From Candidatus Poseidoniales archaeon (lineage in GTDB: Archaea > Thermoplasmatota > Poseidoniia > Poseidoniales > Thalassarchaeaceae), in NCBI GenBank assembly GCA_028283505.1, contig JAPOFX010000001.1, forward strand, positions 201,127-265,126: a DNA stretch of 64,000 nt, given 5' to 3'. A program made the translations under genes and the position numbers. Below, piece after piece: positions 1-9,551 of the stretch. Below the pieces are notes generated by a model, which worked only from the letters and a program-made list of their open reading frames with translations, searched no databases and was not told where the DNA came from. Every line of letters starts with the position of its first letter. The first letter of the stretch is position 1.

Positions 1-1179
1 CTCGCCGCCACCAAGGAGGGGTGGATAATGAATTTTGGAGGGGAATACCCCACTTGGTCCGAAGATAGGGGGCATACTTGGCAGGAGTATCGGCCCTCGA
101 TATTCTCTCAGCTGGGGTGCATGGAACCCAAGCCAACAGTACCTGGACAGGAGGGACTTGGAGAGGGAAGTATAGTTCAGGCGACCAATGGGGACATTAT
201 TTCCATGGGTTGGTTCCCATATCCAAGTGCGAGTGGCGCCGATCAATTCTATGCGTTCTTCTATGACGCCGAAGACGAAGAGTGGAGTTGGTGTTTCAAT
301 AGAACTCCAGAGCCTTTCTATGATCGTTCTTGGCAAGTCGAGGTAATAGGCCCGATTAACGGCGGACTCTATGGCAATGGCCCATGGGCCAGTCTTGTAA
401 TTTCCAACTTCTGGCATCAAGTACAGAATGTAGGAGGCCAGATTTCTACTGATGGATTGAATTACGAATACTTTGGCTTCCCAGATAGAGATGCTGATTT
501 GGATATAATGGAGGTAGACCTTGATCCTTCTGAACTGGGCACTGAGTGGGATTTCACAAAGCCCCACAAAGAGATGAGGGCTTTCCCGGTTCCCTCAGGA
601 GGTCTGTACTTCCCAGACTACTTCATTGATGGCAGGGATGCTTTTCTTGATACTTCGCTCAATTGGTGGACAGGTGTTACTTTAGGTGGGAATTCCCTAC
701 CATCTCAGTATTGTGCATTTGACTCATCAACAGCTCTACATTGCGTCACTACGAGTAATTCCAACCTCACCCATTTGCTCTCTTGGGATGGCGGGGAGAC
801 ATGGCAGAACCAATCCTATGACCTTTCAATGGAGGCCACAGGATTGGAAGAGTGGGAATTTCACTCCAATGGTGTACACGACTTATTCGTTCTTAATGTG
901 AGGTATCAGAGCTCCTCCGGGCCCGATGTCGATATAGCCTGGCATGTCAGGGACTTCTCCGAGAGTATGGTTCCAGACTCAAGGACATATATCGGGCAGG
1001 GCGATCTTGACTCCACATCAGGAGCAGGAAATGATATCAGATTTGACTTCGCTAGTATGGGGATCCTTCCAGATGGGGGCTCATTCATAGCGTATCAGGA
1101 TTCTACCGACCCTGATCCATTGTTCTCTCTGGAGTTGTTACTGCCACCAGGATACATAGCAAAATCTCAAACATTCTAG
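1..1179 (+). CDS. Partial (5' truncated) sialidase/BNR-repeat-like protein
   Basis: Frame is open to the window edge (LAATKEGWIMNFGG...). Asp-box motifs SEDRGHTW and SWDGGETW. Confidence 0.6.
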   Translation, partial: LAATKEGWIMNFGGEYPTWSEDRGHTWQEYRPSIFSQLGCMEPKPTVPGQEGLGEGSIVQATNGDIISMGWFPYPSASGADQFYAFFYDAEDEEWSWCFNRTPEPFYDRSWQVEVIGPINGGLYGNGPWASLVISNFWHQVQNVGGQISTDGLNYEYFGFPDRDADLDIMEVDLDPSELGTEWDFTKPHKEMRAFPVPSGGLYFPDYFIDGRDAFLDTSLNWWTGVTLGGNSLPSQYCAFDSSTALHCVTTSNSNLTHLLSWDGGETWQNQSYDLSMEATGLEEWEFHSNGVHDLFVLNVRYQSSSGPDVDIAWHVRDFSESMVPDSRTYIGQGDLDSTSGAGNDIRFDFASMGILPDGGSFIAYQDSTDPDPLFSLELLLPPGYIAKSQTF

Positions 1180-1226
1180 AAGAAGAAGCACGATTCCAAC
1201 CGACTAATAATAGAGATAGACTTGTT

Positions 1227-4200
1227 TCAAGTCTTCTCGATATGGACCGATATCTTCACTCCATCTACCTCGAATTCTATGGCGTCATCATTAGCCACTC
1301 CCTCGTTGAGATATGCTTTCTCTGAGCGAGTCTCAGAAACTACTCGCTCCCAGTCTCGATTGGATAATTTACCGTCTTCGATCCAAACACTAAGATTTAT
1401 TGTCGCCTCAATTTCTAGGTCCAGATCCTTTCTTTTTGCCTGAATTCTCCTAATTATATCTCTGGAGAGGCCTTTGGAAAGGAGATCTTCATCAATTTCC
1501 ATATCCAGTACCAGTGAGACATCTCCATAATCTCCGGAGAGCGTTTCAGCAGCAAAACCTTCCCTTTCAACTCTCTTTATGTCAATATCACTGTCATTTA
1601 TTTCATACCCTCCAACAGCAGCAATTCCAGCCTCAATCTCAAGTAGTAATGACTCTGGATCAATCACTTGCAACTCAGAGAGAACTTTCGGGAGGTCAGC
1701 TCTGCACTTGGCGCCAAGAGCTTTCCTGTTAGGCACAATTTCTATCTTCTGGAAAGTATCCAAGTCGTCTATGACGCTGATTTCCTCAACATTAAGCTCC
1801 TCCGAAAGAATTTCATGGAAGCTCGAGAGGTCAGGACCGCCTACTATCCATCCAGACCTACAGGGGAGCCTCTGCCTCCTCCCAGCATCTACTCTTACTC
1901 TCCTGCCTGCCTCTGCAATTGACCTAACTAACTCCATTTCCATTTCTACCAAGGGATCAACTGGAGGAAGGGCACTCTCGATAATATCAGAACCAACAGG
2001 CCAATCCGCCAAGTGAACAGACGACCCAGTCAACCCCCTATGTATCGCGTCAGATACGAAAGGTGAGACTGGAGCCATAAGCCTACAAACTATCAGGAGA
2101 ACTTCATGAAGTGTGTTCTGACAAGAATGCTTGTCCATACTATCAACTTCATTCCATAGCCTCCTTCGTGACCTTCTAACATACCAGTTTGAAAGATCAT
2201 TCACTACGAAAGTCTCGAGATCTCTCCCGGCTTTGTGAAAGTCCCATCGAACGAATTTATCATGATATTCCTGTGCCATCGATGAAGCCTTCGATAAAAT
2301 CCATCTGTCAAGATGGCTTCTCTCTTCTAGTGGGACAAATGTGTCCTCATTACAGGGATCAAATCCATCTAGTGAGGCGTAATCGGCATGGAACTTGTAT
2401 ACATTCCACAATGTCAAAAACATCTTCGCATAAGACTCTCTTACTCCATTTGGATCAAAGTTCGTGGGCGACCAAGGGGCACTCTGAGTTGTCATATACC
2501 ATCTGATCGAATCAGCGCCTTCCTTGTTGAAGTGGTCCCAGGGATTAACGACATTTCCCTTCGACTTACTCATCTTCTTCCCGTCCTTATCGAGAATGTG
2601 GCCAAGAGATAGGCATCTACGATAGGATATGCTATCGAAAACTGTAGTGGAAACCGCCATCAAGGAATAGAACCAACCTCTGGTTTGATCTACTGCTTCA
2701 CAGATGTAATCGACTGGAAACGAGGCATCAAAATTGTCCCCATTTTCGAAGGGGTAGTGCCATTGAGCGAATGACGCACAACCAGAGTCGAACCAGCAAT
2801 CCATTACATATGGCTCCCTAATCATCTCGCCATCGCATTCCACTTGCGGGCAAGAGAGGGTGATCTCGTCAACATACGGCCTGTGTAATTCAGGTGGCAT
2901 TTCTGAGGATTCAGTCTTCATTTCCGAGAGCTCTTCTATACTTCCAACACAATGTTCGCTCCCACATTCCTTGCAAATCCATACTGGCAAAGGGGTGCCC
3001 CAGTACCTTTCCCTGCTGATTGCCCAGTCCTTGATATTGGATAGCCATTCTCCCATTCTTTTGGATCCAGTCCACTCAGGTGCCCATTCGACCTCTGAGT
3101 TGTACTGTAGTATGTTTTCTTTTACTGCAGTCATTCTGACGAACCAGCTGTCCATTGCATAGTACAGCAACGGATGGTCGGTCCTCCAACAGTGTGGATA
3201 ATCGTGCGTATACGAATGCTCTCTGTAAAGGAGCCCTTCCTTCTCCAGTAAATCAATGATAATATCATCGCACTGTTTGACATACTTGCCATCAATATCT
3301 TTGTGGGTCCCTTGGATAAATTTGCCATCCATCCCCACGGTATGTTGCGCTGGAAATCCGACTTCCATTCCAAGACTGTAGTCGTCCTCACCATACATCA
3401 CCGCGGTGTGGACGACCCCGGTTCCATCAGTGGTTGTGACAAAGTCCGCCCCAACTATGGTCCATGCAGATGGGTGCCCCTCTCCATCAATGGCCCCCGG
3501 GAAAAGTGGCTTGTATGATCTCCCGATTATTTCTGAACCAGGAAACTCATCTAATACCTCCATATGGTTTCTCAATACATTCCCAATCAGGTCCTTGGCT
3601 AGAATCAACTCTTCGCCAACCTCTGCCCCTCCTCTGCCCTTCCACGTATCAGACGGACCAGAGGTTATCTTCACTCTGCAATAGGTCAGATCTGGACCAA
3701 CCGCAAGACCTACATTACCCGGAAGTGTCCAAGGAGTAGTAGTCCAGGCCAATACAGAAGCTTCATCGTCCAGAAGCTTGAATTTCACGAAGACTGCAGG
3801 CTCAGTAACCTCTTTGTATCCCAGGGAAACCTCGTGGCTAGAGTAGCTAGTTCCCGTCTGAGGACAATATGGCAGAACCTTATGGCCTCTGAATAGAAGG
3901 CCCTTATCGAACATCTGCTTCAATGACCACCATGCCGACTCTATGTATTGGTCATGGAGTGTTACATAGGGGTCATCAAGGTCAACCCAGAAACCCATCC
4001 TCTCTGTCATTTCCCTCCAGGTCTCTTCGTAAGTCCACACGCTCTCCTTACATTTCTCGTTGAATTCTTTCATGCCATAAGCTTCAATCTCTTCGTTGGA
4101 CATTAGGTTTAATTGCTTCTGGACCTCAATCTCTACAGGTAGGCCGTGAGTGTCCCAACCTGCCTTTCTTTCAACCACATGCCCTTGCATTGTCTTCCAT

Positions 4201-4415
4201 CTGCACACCATGTCCTTGAACAGTCTCGAGATTACATGATGGATTCCCGGTTTCCCATTGGCAGTGGGGGGCCCTTCGAGAAAGGTGAAAGGAGTTCCTT
4301 TGGCCCTTCTAGATTCTATTGACTTGGTGAATGTACCCTCGGACCTCCATACTTCCATCAGTGAATTCTCCAGTGCGACAGGATCGAACTCACCGGCCGG
4401 CCTGGGCACTACCAT
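1227..4415 (-). CDS. ileS: Isoleucyl-tRNA synthetase
   Basis: 1062 aa class I aaRS with LEGPPTANGKPGIHH (HIGH-type) and KMSKSKGNVVNP (KMSKS) motifs; IleS-like throughout. Confidence 0.96.
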   Translation of the reverse strand: MVVPRPAGEFDPVALENSLMEVWRSEGTFTKSIESRRAKGTPFTFLEGPPTANGKPGIHHVISRLFKDMVCRWKTMQGHVVERKAGWDTHGLPVEIEVQKQLNLMSNEEIEAYGMKEFNEKCKESVWTYEETWREMTERMGFWVDLDDPYVTLHDQYIESAWWSLKQMFDKGLLFRGHKVLPYCPQTGTSYSSHEVSLGYKEVTEPAVFVKFKLLDDEASVLAWTTTPWTLPGNVGLAVGPDLTYCRVKITSGPSDTWKGRGGAEVGEELILAKDLIGNVLRNHMEVLDEFPGSEIIGRSYKPLFPGAIDGEGHPSAWTIVGADFVTTTDGTGVVHTAVMYGEDDYSLGMEVGFPAQHTVGMDGKFIQGTHKDIDGKYVKQCDDIIIDLLEKEGLLYREHSYTHDYPHCWRTDHPLLYYAMDSWFVRMTAVKENILQYNSEVEWAPEWTGSKRMGEWLSNIKDWAISRERYWGTPLPVWICKECGSEHCVGSIEELSEMKTESSEMPPELHRPYVDEITLSCPQVECDGEMIREPYVMDCWFDSGCASFAQWHYPFENGDNFDASFPVDYICEAVDQTRGWFYSLMAVSTTVFDSISYRRCLSLGHILDKDGKKMSKSKGNVVNPWDHFNKEGADSIRWYMTTQSAPWSPTNFDPNGVRESYAKMFLTLWNVYKFHADYASLDGFDPCNEDTFVPLEERSHLDRWILSKASSMAQEYHDKFVRWDFHKAGRDLETFVVNDLSNWYVRRSRRRLWNEVDSMDKHSCQNTLHEVLLIVCRLMAPVSPFVSDAIHRGLTGSSVHLADWPVGSDIIESALPPVDPLVEMEMELVRSIAEAGRRVRVDAGRRQRLPCRSGWIVGGPDLSSFHEILSEELNVEEISVIDDLDTFQKIEIVPNRKALGAKCRADLPKVLSELQVIDPESLLLEIEAGIAAVGGYEINDSDIDIKRVEREGFAAETLSGDYGDVSLVLDMEIDEDLLSKGLSRDIIRRIQAKRKDLDLEIEATINLSVWIEDGKLSNRDWERVVSETRSEKAYLNEGVANDDAIEFEVDGVKISVHIEKT

Positions 4416-4515
4416 GACCGGGGCGAGTCCAGACTTCGTATTGAATATGCCTCGTTCTTCCAGAGAGAAGGTCTTCCCTAGCAGGGTTCAAAAACGTCCT
4501 CTGCAACGCTGTTAT

Positions 4516-5166
4516 ATGAGCAGAACCGTCACACTCGATGTTGGGGGTATGACTTGTGATGGCTGTGCCTCGAATGTAACCAAAGCAATCAACTCCTTAG
4601 AGGCAGTTTCCAAGGTAGATGTGTCTCACGATTCAGGTAAGGCAATAGTCACTCATGATTCACCAGACGATGAAAATATCAGACTCGCGATCATGAATGC
4701 AGGATATTCTGTAGACGGAGAGTCCGAACCATTCAACTGGAAAGACGGTCCAGTGTGGAGGCAGTCCGCACACAATACCAAGTGGTGCTTGATTGGCTGT
4801 AGTATTGGCGATTTCGGAACAATTGCCGCTTTCCAATTTATTCCATATCTTGATGCTCTTGACTGGTCTGCAATGTCGATTATGATGCTTGCAATGTTCA
4901 ATGGAATCATGACTTCAATCGCACTTGAGACCTTCATCTTGATCAAACAGATGGGAGGGATTAGGGAAGCATTCAGAGTAGCTATTGGGATGTCTCTTAT
5001 TTCGATGATAGCAATGGAAACTTCCATGAATGCCACTGATCTTTTAATCATGGGAGAGCCCTCATTGACATGGTGGGTAATTCCGATTATGCTGTTCGTA
5101 GGATTCATCACTCCATGGCCTTACAACTACTGGAGACTCAAGAAGTACGGATTAGCTTGTCATTAG
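4516..5166 (+). CDS. HMA (heavy-metal-associated) domain fused to DUF4396-like membrane domain
   Basis: The ORF opens at 4258 but overlaps ileS; ATG 4516 gives MSRTVTLDVGGMTCDGCASNVTKAI (HMA GMTCxxC) followed by TM helices with DUF4396-like sequence. Confidence 0.8.
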   Translation: MSRTVTLDVGGMTCDGCASNVTKAINSLEAVSKVDVSHDSGKAIVTHDSPDDENIRLAIMNAGYSVDGESEPFNWKDGPVWRQSAHNTKWCLIGCSIGDFGTIAAFQFIPYLDALDWSAMSIMMLAMFNGIMTSIALETFILIKQMGGIREAFRVAIGMSLISMIAMETSMNATDLLIMGEPSLTWWVIPIMLFVGFITPWPYNYWRLKKYGLACH

Positions 5167-5173
5167 GTGATTT

Positions 5174-5950
5174 ATGATGCAGGACTGGAAAAGGCTAGGT
5201 GAACAGATCACTGAATGGATATTGGACTATGCTAAAACCAACGGGATAACAACTCTAGTAGTGGGAGTTTCAGGAGGAATAGACTCAGCTGTATCTTCCA
5301 CTCTGTGCGCCAAAACCGGGTTAAGGACCATCGCCCTCAGTATGCCTATTCACCAAATTGAATCCCAGAACAATCTCTCGATGAAACATTGTGAATGGCT
5401 ATCTTCAAATTGGAATAATGTCGAAACAGATACTGTAGATTTATCTGTGACATTCGACTCTATCTCCCATGCTCTGGGTTCAAAGGGTGATTCAGAGATG
5501 GCACTCGCCAATACACGTGCAAGATTGAGAATGGTCACTTTGTATGCCTTTGCAGCCTCAAATAATGGAATAGTGGTGGGTACGGGAAATAAGGTAGAGG
5601 ACTTTGGAGTTGGATTCTACACCAAATATGGAGATGGGGGAGTGGACATATCTCCAATAGCGGATTTGTACAAGTCTGAGGTTTTCGCACTAGCCGGCTC
5701 TCTCGGGGTCATCAAAGAAATTCAGGAAGCACCGCCAACAGATGGACTATGGGATGATGGTAGAACTGATGAAGATCAGATAGGGGCCACATATCAGGAA
5801 CTAGAATGGGCCATGAGGGAGGTGGAGAACCCATCAAAAGCAGGGCTAAGTGATAGGCAAAAGCAAGTCATGGAAAGATACCTGCAACTCAATAAGGCCA
5901 ACTCACACAAGATGGACCCAATTCCAGTGTTCAAGAATGGGGACCGCTGA
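5174..5950 (+). CDS. nadE: NAD synthetase, ammonia-dependent type (no glutaminase domain)
   Basis: SGGIDSAVSSTLCAK PP-loop, VVGTGNKVEDFGVGFYTKYGDGGVDISPIADLYKSEV. Confidence 0.95.
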   Translation: MMQDWKRLGEQITEWILDYAKTNGITTLVVGVSGGIDSAVSSTLCAKTGLRTIALSMPIHQIESQNNLSMKHCEWLSSNWNNVETDTVDLSVTFDSISHALGSKGDSEMALANTRARLRMVTLYAFAASNNGIVVGTGNKVEDFGVGFYTKYGDGGVDISPIADLYKSEVFALAGSLGVIKEIQEAPPTDGLWDDGRTDEDQIGATYQELEWAMREVENPSKAGLSDRQKQVMERYLQLNKANSHKMDPIPVFKNGDR

Positions 5951-6521
5951 GTTAAATTACAGCTCTGCTCCCGCTCCAATTATGAGTGATGGGTCACTGA
6001 TACAGACCAGCTATGCCGATAGTAACCAACTAATGGCCGTAGAATTCGATAGTAAGATTATAATTTACTGGTGGATGGCCGCTAATTTTGGCCTTCTCAT
6101 GTCAGTGGTCGGAATCATCCTCATGCCAATTTGGATTCCCTTCGGGTGGATTGTTCACAAGAAACAGTACGAGCATATGAGCGGAGCTCTGACTGACCGC
6201 TCGATCAACATGCGAATGGGATGGTTGTTCAAGAAACAGCAGAATATCGCCCTTGACAAGCTGACCGATGTTTCCATTCATGAGGGTCCAATCCTGAGCG
6301 CCTTTGGGGTAGTCAGGATGCAGTTTGAGACCGCAGGTGCAGCACCGTTCATACTTACAGGCGTCAGGAATGCTAACCAGTTCAGAGACCTTGTGCTCAG
6401 ACAAAGAGACTCCCTTGCCATAACGCCACAGGCAACTTCCACCCAGGTCGACTCTAACGATGTCTTAGTTGAGATAAGGGACATATTATCCAAGATCGAG
6501 TCAAAGCTCTCTGATGAATAA
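5937..6521 (+). CDS. PH-like (bPH2/DUF304) membrane protein
   Basis: TM region then ITLDK-type bPH2 pattern (SGALTDRSINMRMGWLFKKQQNIALDKLTDVSIHEGPILSAFGVVRMQFETAG). The 5850 ORF start overlaps nadE, so ATG 5937 or 5982 is preferred. Confidence 0.7.
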   Translation: MGTAELNYSSAPAPIMSDGSLIQTSYADSNQLMAVEFDSKIIIYWWMAANFGLLMSVVGIILMPIWIPFGWIVHKKQYEHMSGALTDRSINMRMGWLFKKQQNIALDKLTDVSIHEGPILSAFGVVRMQFETAGAAPFILTGVRNANQFRDLVLRQRDSLAITPQATSTQVDSNDVLVEIRDILSKIESKLSDE

Positions 6522-6522
6522 C

Positions 6523-7287
6523 TCATATTCCAGAGGACGCTTTCATCCTCAGATACCACGGCCAAACCGAGGCATGGCTCTCCACTATGTCAAAACCGTA
6601 AAGACCCTCCATCGACCTTAGAATCCCAAAGTTGGCAAAATCCGCTCCATTAGGAGTAATTCCACCAAAAAAGTTACCCTTTATCCCGCTCGACATATGA
6701 TCAAGCTGGAATTTGAGATTCTCCCGAGGGGGTAGGTCGAACATTTTGGCTCTTGATTTGCCAACCATCCTCATTATTATCCCTCCTACCCACTTATTCA
6801 CTAGCCGAGTGCCGAAAGAGAAATTATCAATTCTTGTGACATAGTCCAGTGCCTGGACCGAGGTTCTGTATGATTTGTATATCACGGCGACAATCGATTT
6901 TCCAAGAATCAAGTTGGAAAAATCCATCCACTCATCCTGCTCAGGATTTTCCCCCATCCTTGGGAACTCGTTAGTTCCGTTCTCATCAATGTAATGTAGA
7001 ATATAATTGGAGTCGTTCACTTGGGTCCCGTCCTTGTCCACGAAAACTGGTACTGCACTCCAATCAGACCACTTCAGTTGAGTCTTAAATGTTGGATCAA
7101 CCTCAACTTTGGAGTACTCAATCCCCCTACTCCCCAGTAAAGCTTTGACTTTGAAACAGAATGGGCAGGTTTCGAAACAATACATCGTGGGAAGGCCATC
7201 GACCACTCTCTCTGGGACAAGTTCCTCTTGGACCCCTGAGGTTGGCCCCAAATCAATTTCAACATTTTGTGTGTTGTTATCTTCCAT
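6523..7287 (-). CDS. Glutaredoxin/GST-fold protein resembling prostaglandin E synthase 2
   Basis: MYCFETCPFCFKVKALLGSRGIEYSKVEVDP glutaredoxin-like CPFC; SAVPVFVDKDGTQVNDSNYILHYID; C-terminal alpha domain typical of mPGES-2-like proteins. Confidence 0.7.
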   Translation of the reverse strand: MEDNNTQNVEIDLGPTSGVQEELVPERVVDGLPTMYCFETCPFCFKVKALLGSRGIEYSKVEVDPTFKTQLKWSDWSAVPVFVDKDGTQVNDSNYILHYIDENGTNEFPRMGENPEQDEWMDFSNLILGKSIVAVIYKSYRTSVQALDYVTRIDNFSFGTRLVNKWVGGIIMRMVGKSRAKMFDLPPRENLKFQLDHMSSGIKGNFFGGITPNGADFANFGILRSMEGLYGFDIVESHASVWPWYLRMKASSGI

Positions 7288-7304
7288 ATCAATCTCCTCT
7301 CAAT

Positions 7305-7697
7305 CTATGAACCCAGCGCGGATTGTAATATATTTCTGAATGAGTCAACTGACTTTCCGCATCCTTCCAGTTGAATAGCGTCCACTATGATCTCCATGGC
7401 ACCATCACGCTCCGCCACAATACACGGAGTCTTACCAAGAGTAATCTCCTCTAACTCGGGAGGCTGCTCATTTAGGTGCAGAAGTTCAATTTCGAAATCC
7501 AAGTCGGATATCATATTCTTCCATTCTTTCTTCGTGGATACTCCCCTGTGAGTAATGTCGCATAATGCGCAATGGGCAGTACCCTTTATTTTCCCCCAAA
7601 CATAGGAAAGCTCCCCAATTATCCCTCCATCTGCATGATATACCCCATAGGCTTTCTTGATTCCCATTATGCGTAGCTCCTGTGAAGTGCCCACCAA
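7305..7697 (-). CDS. Conserved hypothetical protein (CALCDITH motif)
   Basis: 130 aa; ADGGIIGELSYVWGKIKGTAHCALCDITHRG looks like a conserved small-protein family. Confidence 0.5.
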   Translation of the reverse strand: MVGTSQELRIMGIKKAYGVYHADGGIIGELSYVWGKIKGTAHCALCDITHRGVSTKKEWKNMISDLDFEIELLHLNEQPPELEEITLGKTPCIVAERDGAMEIIVDAIQLEGCGKSVDSFRNILQSALGS

Positions 7698-7805
7698 CTA
7701 CCAGTTGATAATATTGAGTTCCTCACCATACATCACATCAGTTTACGACAAACAGAACCACATTCGCACACCAATCTTGAAGTGACTCCTAGTTAGTCCG
7801 TATGC

Positions 7806-9551
7806 ATGGAGGTCCCCGAAGAATTGACTTCGATGCTCGACGGCGACTACGGGCCCACCAAGCAGAAAGCAGCAAGACTGGTCGTCGATTTAGCATCCAC
7901 TGCTGGCGCCGAGGAATTCATCAGAATATCCCATGCTCATGTTTCAGGAGTTAGCGTGATTACCGGGGGGCACGGTCTAAGACGATTCTTAGCCGACCTA
8001 TCAGGTGATAAGAACGGCAAGGTTACAATACCAACAACTCTGAATTCTGCTGGATGCGACCATGAAAAAATGGAGGAAATGGATATAGCCTACCCAGATT
8101 TTTTAGAACAGCAATTCGAGATTGTTCATTCATACTCTGAACTGGGTATTGATGCCATCCTATCATGCACCCCTTACGACAGGGGCATTGAAGAGGAAAA
8201 AGGGATAGGATCATGGGCAGAGTCAAATGCGGTTTGCTTCTCAAATTCATACACGTCTCTGGTGACAAACAGGGAGTCAGGTCTCTCAGCATTGGCGACT
8301 GCATTGACTGGATGGGCTCCAAGATGGGGCCTCCATCTAGAGAAAAACAGAGTTCCAAACATACTGGTTCATGTTGATTGTGAAATGGGGGACATGACAG
8401 ATTGGAGTATTCTGGGTGACTGGATAGGCAAACAGATTCAGCCAGAATGGAAACTTCCATGGGGTCCCATGCCAAGAATCATTGGACTCCCAAACGCCAC
8501 ATTCGATATGAAGAAGGCATTGACGGCAGCAGCTGCAAATTACGGCTGTCCAATGCTATGGGCCGATGGAATTACCGATGATGCCCCAGATGTAGAAAAT
8601 TTCCAAGGAGTTCTTCATTTCAAACAGTCAGACTTGGCCGAGAGGTATCGCGAGTTGTCACCGAAGGGAATAGTCGATCTTGTTGTGATTGGATGCCCAC
8701 AAGCCAGTGTAAGTGAAGCTCGGTCAACAGCGGCATTTGTACGCTCAAGGATGGAACTCGGAGAGAAGATTCAAAATCATAGACTCTGGGTTTTCATGAG
8801 CTCCCACAATTACGATATAATTGGAGCAGATGGTACCCTGGATATCTTGGAGGAGGGGGGTGCATTAGTCCTGAAGGACACATGCCCCGAAGTTACTCCC
8901 TACAACAGGGCAAACTACAATCACCTGCTCACTAATTCTCTGAAAGCTGAGCATTATCTCACCAGTGGTCTGAATAAAATGCCAACAAGCGTTGCAACCA
9001 TAGAAGATTGTGTCGCCCATGCTTTTGACCCTACTCTATTGCCCGCCCCCAGGCCAACACTGAATTCTGGGAGTTCCAAGACGATTCTCAGTTCAAAGGT
9101 CAATATATCTGGAAATTTTCAGGCTAATGGCCATGGAATACCTAGCCAGAAAAACTGGTCAATTAGAGGAAGGGCACTTGTGACGGACGTACCAATAACC
9201 TACCTCGGTTACGTAAACAGGGATACCGGAGTAATCGAAGAGCCAGGTCACCCATTGGATGGGACGCCAATAAAAGATACAATTCTGATCTATCCCAAGG
9301 GATCAGGATCAACTGTTGCTCCCTTTGTCCTCATGGGACTAATCTACACAGGGAGAGGGCCGATGGGTATAATCAATAGTGATGTATGTCCTTTAACACT
9401 TCCAGCGGCTTCTCTGTTGGGTACTCCCTACGCCCACAGCTTCGACGTAGATCCGATTATGAATATTAATTCTGGGGACCTGGTTCAAATGGAACTAAGT
9501 GACAGAAAAACCACTATCAAAGTAATATCAAGAAATGGTGAGGAACGATGA
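7806..9551 (+). CDS. Aconitase X (AcnX), fused large catalytic and small swivel domains; candidate phosphomevalonate dehydratase
   Basis: DUF521-like N-terminus (AHVSGVSVITGGHGLRRFL, LNSAGCDHEKM, CTPYDRG) and DUF126-like C-terminus (GRALVTDVPITYLGYVNRDTGVIEEPGHPLDG...KGSGSTVAPFVLM). Confidence 0.85.
   Translation: MEVPEELTSMLDGDYGPTKQKAARLVVDLASTAGAEEFIRISHAHVSGVSVITGGHGLRRFLADLSGDKNGKVTIPTTLNSAGCDHEKMEEMDIAYPDFLEQQFEIVHSYSELGIDAILSCTPYDRGIEEEKGIGSWAESNAVCFSNSYTSLVTNRESGLSALATALTGWAPRWGLHLEKNRVPNILVHVDCEMGDMTDWSILGDWIGKQIQPEWKLPWGPMPRIIGLPNATFDMKKALTAAAANYGCPMLWADGITDDAPDVENFQGVLHFKQSDLAERYRELSPKGIVDLVVIGCPQASVSEARSTAAFVRSRMELGEKIQNHRLWVFMSSHNYDIIGADGTLDILEEGGALVLKDTCPEVTPYNRANYNHLLTNSLKAEHYLTSGLNKMPTSVATIEDCVAHAFDPTLLPAPRPTLNSGSSKTILSSKVNISGNFQANGHGIPSQKNWSIRGRALVTDVPITYLGYVNRDTGVIEEPGHPLDGTPIKDTILIYPKGSGSTVAPFVLMGLIYTGRGPMGIINSDVCPLTLPAASLLGTPYAHSFDVDPIMNINSGDLVQMELSDRKTTIKVISRNGEER

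Noticed and set aside
1579-2016. 145 aa ORF (+) and several others within 1222-3739
   Set aside because: All antisense to ileS; Ser-rich shadow ORFs.
4653-5111. 152 aa antisense ORF (-)
   Set aside because: Lies wholly opposite the well supported HMA-DUF4396 gene; composition reflects the antisense frame.
8023-8475. 150 aa antisense ORF (-)
   Set aside because: Antisense to AcnX; no recognisable motif.
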